From NCBI GenBank assembly GCA_009845505.1, contig VXZL01000598.1:1-8216 (forward strand): DNA of 8,216 bases. Reading direction: 5' to 3'. A model generated the notes under the pieces. It was not told the origin of the DNA, made no database searches, and saw only the letters and a list, made by a program, of their open reading frames with translations. Positions 1-6,722 of the stretch are shown here, piece after piece. This stretch comes from Candidatus Poribacteria bacterium (GTDB lineage Bacteria; Poribacteria; WGA-4E; WGA-3G). A program made the position numbers and the translations under genes. Each line of letters begins with the position of its first letter. Within the stretch, counting starts at the first letter, position 1.

Positions 1-1680
1 ATCCTTGAAAATGCAATCCGTACTGCTATTGAAATGGGAGAACTCTCTATAGCCGAAGTGCCGGATATCCCTTTTTCCCCAACGAAGACCCCTGAACACG
101 GCGATATCGCCACCCCGGTCGCATTAGGGCTCGCAAAACATGCGCGGATGGCACCCCGCAACATCGCCGAAATCATTGTTAATCACATCAATCTTGACAC
201 ACATCCAACCGTCCGCCAAATTGACATTGCTGGGGCAGGTTTTATAAACATTCATCTCTCAGATGAATGGCTCTACGACACGCTCCGAACAATTGCATCA
301 ATGCAATCGCAATATGGCACGTGCGACAAGGGGGCAGGAAAACACCTGCAGATTGAGTTTGTCAGTGCTAACCCGACAGGACCGCTTAATATTGTGAGCG
401 GACGCGCCGCAGCTGTCGGAGATACCCTCGTTAACCTCCTAAACGCTATAGGTTATAAAGCAATCCGTGAATTCTATGTCAATGATGCCGGGGGTCAGGT
501 CGATAGGCTCGGTGCGTCGATTGATGTCCGTTATCGACAGGCACTCGGTGAAGAGAATCTGGAAATTCCAGAAGGGGGATATCAGGGAGAATATCTCCGG
601 GAATTCGCGGAGGCAATTGTTAAAACTGAGGGTGATAAGTTTCTTCAACTTGAAAAGGACGAGCGAATTGCCCACTTCCGCGATAAAGGTATCGCCCACA
701 TATTGGCACAGCAGGAAGCCTCTTTGGAACGTTTCGGCGTTAATTTCGATGTCTGGTCGAGTGAGAAAGCGATTCGGGACAGCCGGAAACCCGAGGAAAT
801 CATCGAACTCTTTCGAGAAAAAGCGTACCTCTATGAAGCCGAAGGCGCGACGTGGTTTCGGATGACGGATTTTGGCGACGATAAGGACTGCGTCGTTATT
901 AAGAGCGACGGTGAGTATACCTATTTTGTGCCTGATGCCGCTTATCACAGCGATAAATTCGACAGGGGTTTCACAACAGTTATTGACCTCCTTGGCCCTG
1001 ACCATCAAGGTCATGTTACACACCTCAAAAATTTTGTCAAAGCCCTCGGTATGCCCGATGAATGGCTCGAAATTTTTATCATTCAACAGGTGAACCTCAT
1101 CGATGCAGAAGGCAATCGGTTGGATATGTCAAAACGGCGCGGACAGTTCTTTACACTTGATGCGCTTATTGATGAACTCGCCGAAACTGTTGGTGAGCAA
1201 TTCGCCGTAGATGTTGCCCGCTATTTCTTCCTCATGCGTGCCAACAATACGCACCTTGATTTCAATATAGAATTGGCGGTCACGCACGCCAGCGAAAACC
1301 CGGTCTTTTACATTCAATACGCACATGCACGGTGCTGTAGCATTTTCGAGCAGGGGAATGAACAAGGCATCACATCCAAACCAATTGAGGCAGTCTCCCT
1401 GAAACGACTCACTGAACTGATCGAGCATGAACTGATTCGGAAATTAGCCGAATTCCCATCAGTCGTGCTACTGAGTGCCGAGACGCGCGAGGCGCACCGT
1501 ATTCCGCATTATCTACACGAACTTGCCGGAATTTTTCATCCCTACTACAACCAACACCGGGTCCTCGATCCGTCGGACATGGAAAAGACGCACGCACGAC
1601 TGATTCTGGTGCAGAGCGTGCAAACGGTATTGCGGAATGGATTGACACTGCTGGGCATTTCTGCCCCCACATCTATGTAA
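1..1680 (+). CDS. argS: Arginyl-tRNA synthetase, 5' end outside the window
   Basis: Class I aminoacyl-tRNA synthetase that charges tRNA-Arg with arginine in the cytoplasm. Frame 1 is open from the first base, so the true start lies upstream. About 559 residues are present, close to full length for the family, and only a short N-terminal piece is missing. Counting from the first codon in the window, the N-terminal additional domain (HGDIATPVAL, then AGAGFINIHLS) covers roughly residues 1-95. The catalytic domain opens with the family stretch VSANPTGPL. The KMSK-type loop reads DMSKRRGQ (residues 375-378 are DMSK). ENPVFYIQYAHAR and the alpha-helical DALR anticodon-binding domain follow, ending in the usual LLGISAPTSM tail. 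The HIGH site reads NIVS (residues 130-133, codons 388-399), which is odd. No frameshift is seen. The gene ends 27 bp before the aminotransferase on the same strand. Identity is firm; only the start is unknown. Confidence 0.97.
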   Translation: MLENAIRTAIEMGELSIAEVPDIPFSPTKTPEHGDIATPVALGLAKHARMAPRNIAEIIVNHINLDTHPTVRQIDIAGAGFINIHLSDEWLYDTLRTIASMQSQYGTCDKGAGKHLQIEFVSANPTGPLNIVSGRAAAVGDTLVNLLNAIGYKAIREFYVNDAGGQVDRLGASIDVRYRQALGEENLEIPEGGYQGEYLREFAEAIVKTEGDKFLQLEKDERIAHFRDKGIAHILAQQEASLERFGVNFDVWSSEKAIRDSRKPEEIIELFREKAYLYEAEGATWFRMTDFGDDKDCVVIKSDGEYTYFVPDAAYHSDKFDRGFTTVIDLLGPDHQGHVTHLKNFVKALGMPDEWLEIFIIQQVNLIDAEGNRLDMSKRRGQFFTLDALIDELAETVGEQFAVDVARYFFLMRANNTHLDFNIELAVTHASENPVFYIQYAHARCCSIFEQGNEQGITSKPIEAVSLKRLTELIEHELIRKLAEFPSVVLLSAETREAHRIPHYLHELAGIFHPYYNQHRVLDPSDMEKTHARLILVQSVQTVLRNGLTLLGISAPTSM

Positions 1681-1707
1681 AGAGGTACAATCTGAGGTAA
1701 AGAAAAC

Positions 1708-3060
1708 ATGACGATGGACTATAGAAAAACAGATAAGGCGCACGTGTGGCATCCACTGTTTCAGCATCAACGCCTTGAAGAGACATCACTGGCTGTATTT
1801 GAATCTGCACACGGCACAACACTCGTGGATTCAGACGGACGCGAGTACTTAGATGCTTATTCGGCGTTGTGGAATGTCAATGTTGGTTACGGACGGCAGG
1901 AGATAGCAGATGCTGTTTACGAACAGATACAGCGGCTGCCCTACTATCCACACTCACAGATTAACGTGCCTGCCACGGTATTAGCCGAGCAACTCGCTGC
2001 ATGTCTGCTGGGTGATTTGAACCACGTCTATTTCTGCAATAGCGGTTCGGAGGCAAATGAAACCGCTATCAAAATGGCACGGCAGTATGGTAGGCAGACC
2101 TATCCGGGTGAGAATCGCTATAAGATTATCAGCCGCTATCGTGGGTATCATGGATTCACGTATGGCGCGTTATCAGCGACAGGACAGGCACGAAGAAGAA
2201 AAGCGTTTGAACCCCTCGTGCCCGGGTTTCTACACGCACATCCGCCTTATTGCCACCGATGCCCCATCGGGTTGGACTATCCATCCTGTGCTACCGAATG
2301 CGCCGATGAGATTGAGCGGATGATTCACTGGGAGGGCCCCGAAACTGTCATCGCTGTCATCGCTGAACCGATCATCGGTGGCGGGGGCGTGATTGTCCCA
2401 CCCGATGAATACCTGCCAAGACTCCGGCAAATTTGTGATGACTATGGCTTACTCCTCATCCTTGATGAGGTGATTACCGGTTTTGGGCGTACCGGAAAAA
2501 TGTTTGCATGTGAGCATTGGGACGTACAGCCCGACCTTATCACACTGGCAAAAGGACTCACCAGCGGCTATATACCACTCGGTGCCTGTGTCGCCTCGAC
2601 CGAAGTTTTCAACGCATTCCTTGGAGCGTCCGATGAACATAAAGAATTTGCTCAGGTCTGTACCTACGGTGGACATCCGGTAGCGTGCGCTGCCGGGATC
2701 GCGAACCTAAAAATCCTCCAAGAGGAACGCCTCTGGGAAAATGCAGAAAAAGTGGGTGCTTATCTACTCTCGAAGTTAGAGAAGCTCCAAGATTTACCGA
2801 TTGTCGGCGATGTCCGAGGTAAAGGGTTGATGCTCGCTGTGGAACTCATCGAAGCCGATGGCGCGCATCTCGAAACGGCAAAGACGAACCAAATTGTAGG
2901 ACAATTGCGAGAAGAAGGTATTATCGTCGGGAAAATCGGTCATGCTATCGAGGAACCCGAAAATATTATTTTCCTGGCACCGCCACTTATTCTAACCGAA
3001 GCGGAGGCAGATAAAATCTTTGAAACGCTACGTCAAGTACTTGTCCAACAAGAGTTTTAA
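1708..3060 (+). CDS. Class III PLP-dependent aminotransferase (taurine/omega-amino acid:pyruvate type)
   Basis: Cytosolic fold-type I transaminase of class III, 450 residues, a usual length. Visible landmarks are GSEAN (113-117, cofactor phosphate cup), YRGYHG (144-149, aromatic stacking on the PLP ring), DEVITGFGRTG (253-263, with D253 facing the pyridine nitrogen), LAKGLTSGYIPLG with K282 as the predicted Schiff-base lysine, and TYGGHPVACAAG (319-330). The segment at 182-198 carries four cysteines and, from memory, resembles proteins annotated as taurine-pyruvate aminotransferase. The amino donor cannot be read from sequence; omega-amino acids, beta-alanine or diamines are alternatives. The ATG at 1708 has GAGG at 1694-1697 with a 10-nt spacer, better placed than for the second in-frame ATG at 1714. 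It probably shares a transcript with argS. Its last 33 bp overlap the 3' end of mtnP on the other strand. Confidence 0.92.
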   Translation: MTMDYRKTDKAHVWHPLFQHQRLEETSLAVFESAHGTTLVDSDGREYLDAYSALWNVNVGYGRQEIADAVYEQIQRLPYYPHSQINVPATVLAEQLAACLLGDLNHVYFCNSGSEANETAIKMARQYGRQTYPGENRYKIISRYRGYHGFTYGALSATGQARRRKAFEPLVPGFLHAHPPYCHRCPIGLDYPSCATECADEIERMIHWEGPETVIAVIAEPIIGGGGVIVPPDEYLPRLRQICDDYGLLLILDEVITGFGRTGKMFACEHWDVQPDLITLAKGLTSGYIPLGACVASTEVFNAFLGASDEHKEFAQVCTYGGHPVACAAGIANLKILQEERLWENAEKVGAYLLSKLEKLQDLPIVGDVRGKGLMLAVELIEADGAHLETAKTNQIVGQLREEGIIVGKIGHAIEEPENIIFLAPPLILTEAEADKIFETLRQVLVQQEF

Positions 3061-3885
3061 CTGGTGTCGTTTCGCCGGTGGTATCTTGTCTGGATGTGTA
3101 GCGAGTGCGTATTCAAGCGCACCTGAACAAGCGCAGCTCCGTTGTTCCTCTGGAATTTTGGCAATAGCACTGCGCACTATTTTCTTGGAAGTTTCAACGT
3201 TAAAACGGACGTTATCAAGGATCATCTCGGTGGTCACGTTATCGTGATCAGGGTGCCAGCAATCGTAATCTGTGGAACAGGCAAGAACGGCGTAACAGAT
3301 TTCTGCCTCGCGAGCGAGTTTGGCTTCAGGAGCTGCGGTCATCCCGATAATGTCAAATCCGAAATGTCGATAGACATTGGATTCTGCTTGCGTTGAAAAC
3401 GCTGGGCCCTCCATACAGATGTAGGTGCCACCGTTATGTACCGCTGCCCCGGTCTCCGAGGCTCCTGTGGACAAAAACCTGCTTAGTTCTGAACAGAAAG
3501 GGTGGGCAAGACTGATATGGGCGGCGATACCATCACCGAAAAAGGTCGACTTCCGATCCTTCGTGTGATCGTAGAGTTGATCGGGTACAACAAAATGACG
3601 CGGTTCAATATCTTGACGGAGGCTTCCGACCGCACTCACGGAGATAAGCCATTCGACACCTAACGATTTTAAAGCATAAATATTAGCGCGGACATTAATC
3701 TCTGAGGGTAAAATCCGATGACCAACGCCGTGTCGTGGTAGGAAAACAACAGGTTTTCCATCAAGGTTACCCAGAATAAAAGCATCGCTGGGTTTGCCGA
3801 AAGGGGTTTCGATCTCGATTTCTTCGATATCTGTTAAGCCTTCCATCTGATAAAAGCCGCTACCGCCAATAATTCCAATACGCAT
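3028..3885 (-). CDS. mtnP: S-methyl-5'-thioadenosine phosphorylase
   Basis: Phosphorolytic cleavage of methylthioadenosine, the by-product of polyamine and related synthesis, to adenine and methylthioribose-1-phosphate. This is the entry step of methionine salvage. The 285 residues match the family length. Motifs in order are GGSGFY (7-12), the phosphate-contacting RHGVGH (51-56), SAVGSL (84-89), MEGPAFST (158-165), the substrate segment GMTAAPEAKLAREAEICYA (181-199) and TDYDCW (205-210). The aspartates of TDYD are the adenine-recognising residues of MTA phosphorylases, where 6-oxopurine phosphorylases carry Asn, so adenine specificity is expected. A CXC pair (C251, C253) resembles the redox motif known in some archaeal MTA phosphorylases. 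The start is the ATG at 3885, preceded by AAAGGAG with a 5-nt spacer; the in-frame ATG at 3900 would place that site inside the coding region. Other methionine-salvage genes are not nearby. Confidence 0.95.
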   Translation of the reverse strand: MRIGIIGGSGFYQMEGLTDIEEIEIETPFGKPSDAFILGNLDGKPVVFLPRHGVGHRILPSEINVRANIYALKSLGVEWLISVSAVGSLRQDIEPRHFVVPDQLYDHTKDRKSTFFGDGIAAHISLAHPFCSELSRFLSTGASETGAAVHNGGTYICMEGPAFSTQAESNVYRHFGFDIIGMTAAPEAKLAREAEICYAVLACSTDYDCWHPDHDNVTTEMILDNVRFNVETSKKIVRSAIAKIPEEQRSCACSGALEYALATHPDKIPPAKRHQLKLLLDKYLT

Positions 3886-3890
3886 TTTTT

Positions 3891-3897
3891 CTCCTTT
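3891..3897 (-). promoter_or_regulatory. Ribosome binding site that fixes the mtnP start
   Basis: Read on the minus strand this is AAAGGAG, followed by five A residues and the ATG at 3885-3883. An upstream in-frame ATG at 3900-3898 directly abuts it and would add five residues (MKGEK) encoded by the Shine-Dalgarno site itself. Family members begin with MRIGIIGGSG-like sequence, which agrees with the downstream ATG. Confidence 0.85.
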
Positions 3898-3980
3898 CAT
3901 GAGGCATAACTGATGAGTTGTCAGTGTGTGATAAGGACAGAAAAATTGATGAATTCGTCTATCGCCACCTCACTGAGAAC

Positions 3981-4004
3981 CAATAACTAAAAACTGATAA
4001 TTAC
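3981..4004. repeat. Short degenerate A/T-rich heptad repeat
   Basis: Read in steps of seven from 3981, the bases give CAATAAC, TAAAAAC, TGATAAT and the beginning of a fourth unit. They share an AAC or AAT core with period seven. It is short and degenerate. It resembles the short heptanucleotide tandem repeats found scattered between genes in some bacteria, including certain cyanobacteria. A related stretch, AACTGATGAGTTGTCAGT, lies at 3908-3925 near the other end of the same intergenic region. With so few units, chance in A/T-rich DNA is possible. Confidence 0.3.
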
Positions 4005-4005
4005 T

Positions 4006-4827
4006 ATGGCACTGTTGCAATGTGATAATTTAACACTTGAGGGAAAATCCAGTTCCGCTGTCGCGACTTACATACGGGTGAAGGAGCTTGATCTGGTTTT
4101 CGATTTAGGCAGATGTCCGATGAATTTCATCGGCATTAACAATGTCTTTATCTCACATTTTCACCTTGATCACTACTTTGGATTACCCATCTATATTAGC
4201 CAACGTTGGCTTTCTGGTATACCACCAGGGAATATCTATGTGCCGTCCAGTGGTTCTAAACAGTTAGTGCAAATCCTTGATAGGATTTCGGCGTTGGATA
4301 CAGGTCGGAGTTGGGCATATCAGATCACCCCCGTTCGCGTGGGGGATGTGATTCCGTTCCGACAGAATCTGGTTGCCCATATTTTGCCCGGTAACCATAG
4401 TGTCCCAGCGGTATCTTATCTGATTTGTGAGGTCCGTAAGAAGTTGAAGCCGGAATTTCAGCATCTGTCCGGACGCGACATTGCCGAATTGAGAAAGTCA
4501 GGGACTGAGGTGACAAAGGAGGTGCAATTGCCGTTGATTGCCTATCTTGGAGATACACGGAGCATCCCTGTTGATGCGCATCCCTTGCTCAAACAATGCA
4601 AAGTCTTGATTTGTGAATGCACCTTCATCCTACCCGAACATCGGACACGTGCGAAGAGAACAAGGCATTTACATCTTGAGATGTTACCTTCCATGTTAGC
4701 CAATGTTGAGAGCGAGCACGTTGTCTTAATTCATTTCTCCCGCCGTTATACACCAGAACTCGTCCGACAAAAAGTGTTTAACTACTTACCTTCAGAGGAA
4801 CGTTCTCGGGTCCAACTGTTTCTCTAA
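4006..4827 (+). CDS. Metallo-beta-lactamase-fold protein, tRNase Z (ribonuclease Z) type
   Basis: Predicted cytosolic zinc-dependent hydrolase of 273 residues, most like the short tRNase Z enzymes that cut the 3' trailer from precursor tRNAs. The full metal-ligand set is visible: HFHLDH (51-56), H131 in GNHSVP, D183 in GDT and H243 in IHFSRRY. ECTF (204-207) with the downstream HLHLE (221-225) matches the conserved acidic and histidine segments of the family. VFDLGRCP (31-38) and the insert KLKPEF...LSGRDIAELRKSG (146-166) recall the plant TRZ1 form rather than the longer E. coli form. The ATG at 4006 is the only reasonable start, because an in-frame TAA stands at 3988-3990, yet no Shine-Dalgarno sequence precedes it. 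It faces a membrane protein gene across 13 bp. A related MBL hydrolase with another substrate is possible, so no symbol is assigned. Confidence 0.85.
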   Translation: MALLQCDNLTLEGKSSSAVATYIRVKELDLVFDLGRCPMNFIGINNVFISHFHLDHYFGLPIYISQRWLSGIPPGNIYVPSSGSKQLVQILDRISALDTGRSWAYQITPVRVGDVIPFRQNLVAHILPGNHSVPAVSYLICEVRKKLKPEFQHLSGRDIAELRKSGTEVTKEVQLPLIAYLGDTRSIPVDAHPLLKQCKVLICECTFILPEHRTRAKRTRHLHLEMLPSMLANVESEHVVLIHFSRRYTPELVRQKVFNYLPSEERSRVQLFL

Positions 4828-4840
4828 TATCCAGCCCCAA

Positions 4841-5839
4841 CTATACGGAAACTGCCTGTTCGGGTGTCCCCGCTCGTTCCATGTAAAGGTGTGTTGTCAC
4901 AATTGCCCAGATCGGTGCTAATATCGCGTTTATTAGTATGTTGAGCGTAACCATCACTCCGATTCCCCAAACGGGTGCATCTGGTAAGGTTATTTGAACC
5001 TGACCCCCGACAAAGAGACCGAAGAATTTCCCTGATTGCAGCACCTCGCGCAGCGGCGCAAATTCGGACGCGACCACAGAAAAGAATAGCAACGTTAAAC
5101 CGAAAACCGCGGTGGTGAACACCATTGTCCCCAAGGTAAGCAATAGATACATGCTAAACAACTGTCCCCATCTCCCGCGGACAAGCTCACTACTCCGGCG
5201 AAGTGCAGCAACTATGGATAGATTTTCAATAATTATACACTGATTGTAGAGACTCCATTTTACGAGAAAATAGACAGCGATAGCACCTGCAATCAGTGTA
5301 GGTAGGAGGGCGGGCCCCATTAATGTACCTTGGATCAGAAAAGCTTCAAGTACGCCTGCGATAAATATGAGAATGAGCACAGGAGCTCCCATCACAAGTA
5401 GCATCAAAGGCCATGCTGCCAGGATAGATAGAGCCTTGCGGCGCGTCAGTCGCCACACTTCACCAAAAGTAACATTTTTCTCACGATGCTGATAGATGAT
5501 GATCAAGCTAAGCGGGCACATCGCTAACCATAGGAAACCGATACCGAAGGTGGCCCCATGGAAACCTACGCTAGAGTGTACACCGATTGGGGTCGCGGAA
5601 AGTTGACCGAATGCAGTGATGTTCCCTGATGTGCTAAGCCTCCATAGTGCCTCTGGGTTTGCTAATTTAGCAACAAGGAAAAAGGTACTATTGAATACGA
5701 GGCTAACAACGATGACAGGTAACATCACACGCCACAACAGGCCGAAATGGTTTCGATACTCTTGAAATATCCTTGGCACCCTCCCCTGGTGCTGTGGCAT
5801 TGCTGCTGTATCACCTATATTCCCCAAGGCATTTTGCAT
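4841..5839 (-). CDS. Six-helix integral membrane protein of unknown function
   Basis: Predicted inner-membrane protein of 332 residues with no catalytic motif I can name. After a polar N-terminus of about 35 residues, hydrophobic segments lie at about 36-58, 98-116, 137-162, 173-195, 227-257 and 293-316, suggesting six helices. The stretch ENLSIVAALRRSSELVRGRWGQ (205-226), between helices four and five, is the kind of amphipathic motif found in membrane-domain proteins annotated as glycerophosphodiester phosphodiesterase membrane domain or similar DUFs; no phosphodiesterase domain is attached. Helix-rich proteins of this type have no settled activity. The ATG at 5839 is preceded on the minus strand by AGGA with an 8-nt spacer. 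The gene lies 62 bp downstream of the LamG gene on the same strand, so shared transcription is plausible, and both neighbours upstream are envelope proteins. Confidence 0.8.
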   Translation of the reverse strand: MQNALGNIGDTAAMPQHQGRVPRIFQEYRNHFGLLWRVMLPVIVVSLVFNSTFFLVAKLANPEALWRLSTSGNITAFGQLSATPIGVHSSVGFHGATFGIGFLWLAMCPLSLIIIYQHREKNVTFGEVWRLTRRKALSILAAWPLMLLVMGAPVLILIFIAGVLEAFLIQGTLMGPALLPTLIAGAIAVYFLVKWSLYNQCIIIENLSIVAALRRSSELVRGRWGQLFSMYLLLTLGTMVFTTAVFGLTLLFFSVVASEFAPLREVLQSGKFFGLFVGGQVQITLPDAPVWGIGVMVTLNILINAILAPIWAIVTTHLYMERAGTPEQAVSV

Positions 5840-5901
5840 GACTTCATTCCTTTTCAGAAACGTCGAACTCTGGTACCAAGATCTCGACTATGATACAGTT
5901 A

Positions 5902-6696
5902 TTAACGACGAGCTCGCTTGATTTTTCCCCACGCTGTTGTTAATTTATTCAACGCTTCAACGGCGAGTCCCTGTTCGGCGAGTTTTAGAATCTCATCTTC
6001 AGACAGTGCCCTGTCGAATATCATCACCTCATCAATAATACCTTTGAAATAACGATTGCCGCCACAACAGTCAACCCACCCGATGTTCAATGGACCAATC
6101 GGCTGTTCAACATGCGGGATGTCGTTGATCCCTTTCGTCAAGCCGTCAGCATCGCTATAGATGTAAAGTATTGCGTGCTTTGGTTCAATCGTCATCGCGG
6201 CGAGAGCCCACTCCTCCATCGGAATCTCCGGTCCGCCGTCCCAACGCCATGTTTCAGCGGAATTATTGTTCCAAACATAGTGGAGCAGGTCGTTGTCGCC
6301 AAATATCAGTTCTGTGGCAGTCGGGGTACGCGACCCAACGATACCTGCCCAATCGGAGGCTTTCCAGCCGTTAATCCATGCTGCGTAAGTTGTTGTTTCA
6401 GTAATAACTTTGTAATCGGCAATATGGATCTTCTGTGAACCACCATCCAATTCAACCCCTTTGCCGATGCGTGCATTGACCCATGCCGGGCCACCGACGA
6501 CTTCTCCATCGTGTTTGCCAACTATATCCATAGCATCGCCATCAAGTGGCCAGTAGTTGATGAGTCCATCTCGGAGATCGGCGGCACTCGGGAGAGTAAA
6601 TAACATGACGAAGAAAAGTGAAAAAAACATATAGCGGAATGTAAATTCAACACAACATTCAGAGGGTGTTCTGATACCAAACATTTTCGTGAACAT
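5902..6696 (-). CDS. Secreted LamG-like jellyroll (concanavalin A-like) domain protein
   Basis: Exported protein of 264 residues. The N-terminus has a basic end (R21), a hydrophobic core at about 22-36 and a probable signal peptidase I site after PSAA (36-39). The mature part is almost entirely one LamG-like domain: GLINYWPLDGDAMDIVGKHDG (44-64) is the usual opening, GKGVELDGGSQKIHI (78-92) the first strand pair, TYAAWING and WAGIVGS the middle strands, and FKGIIDEVMIFDRALSEDEI (217-236) the closing motif. Such domains bind glycans or other surface ligands; the ligand is unknown. A tail, LAVEALNKLTTAWGKIK plus RARR, follows the domain. No catalytic residues are evident. The start chosen is the ATG at 6696, with AAGGGA 5 nt upstream; an in-frame ATG at 6747 would begin inside the stem-loop at 6723-6758. 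The lipoprotein gene lies 81 bp upstream on the same strand. Confidence 0.85.
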   Translation of the reverse strand: MFTKMFGIRTPSECCVEFTFRYMFFSLFFVMLFTLPSAADLRDGLINYWPLDGDAMDIVGKHDGEVVGGPAWVNARIGKGVELDGGSQKIHIADYKVITETTTYAAWINGWKASDWAGIVGSRTPTATELIFGDNDLLHYVWNNNSAETWRWDGGPEIPMEEWALAAMTIEPKHAILYIYSDADGLTKGINDIPHVEQPIGPLNIGWVDCCGGNRYFKGIIDEVMIFDRALSEDEILKLAEQGLAVEALNKLTTAWGKIKRARR

Positions 6697-6701
6697 AGTG
6701 A

Positions 6702-6707
6702 TCCCTT
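6702..6707 (-). promoter_or_regulatory. Ribosome binding site supporting the LamG protein start at 6696
   Basis: Minus-strand AAGGGA with a 5-nt spacer to the ATG at 6696. It supports this start over the longer in-frame ATG at 6747, whose initiation codon overlaps the right arm of a perfect inverted repeat. Confidence 0.6.
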
Positions 6708-6722
6708 CCCTTTTAAATACGT

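Larger units (their letters stand above)
3886..4005. promoter_or_regulatory. Divergent intergenic region between mtnP and the tRNase Z-like gene
   Basis: These 120 bp separate two divergently read genes, so promoters for both should lie here. Toward the plus-strand gene, CTGAGA (3973-3978) and GATAAT (3996-4001) sit 17 nt apart and are four and five matches of six to the -35 and -10 consensus, but the -10 ends only 4 nt before the ATG. Toward mtnP no convincing hexamer pair was found. The region also holds A/T-rich heptad-like repeats at its right end. The promoter assignment is inference from layout and weak motif matches. Confidence 0.35.

Noticed and set aside
439..1086. 215-residue open frame on the minus strand inside argS
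   Set aside because: It lies wholly opposite a well-conserved argS region, has no ribosome binding site, and its translation shows no recognisable domain. It is best explained as a shadow of argS codon usage.
1708..3885. Aminotransferase plus mtnP as a methionine-salvage pair
   Set aside because: They are on opposite strands and not co-transcribed. The salvage aminotransferases I know belong to other classes, and no other salvage gene is in the window.
3909..3925. Possible operator dyad ACTGA-7 nt-TCAGT upstream of mtnP
   Set aside because: Only five pairs on each side with no symmetry in the spacer. Dyads this short occur by chance, and the words belong to the heptad-like repeats.
5862..5888. 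GTCGA...TCGAC arms around the palindrome TGGTACCA between the LamG and membrane-protein genes
   Set aside because: The arms are five bases with unequal spacers (4 and 5 nt) and the inner palindrome cannot form a stable loop. No T-run follows on the minus strand, so it is too weak to call a terminator.
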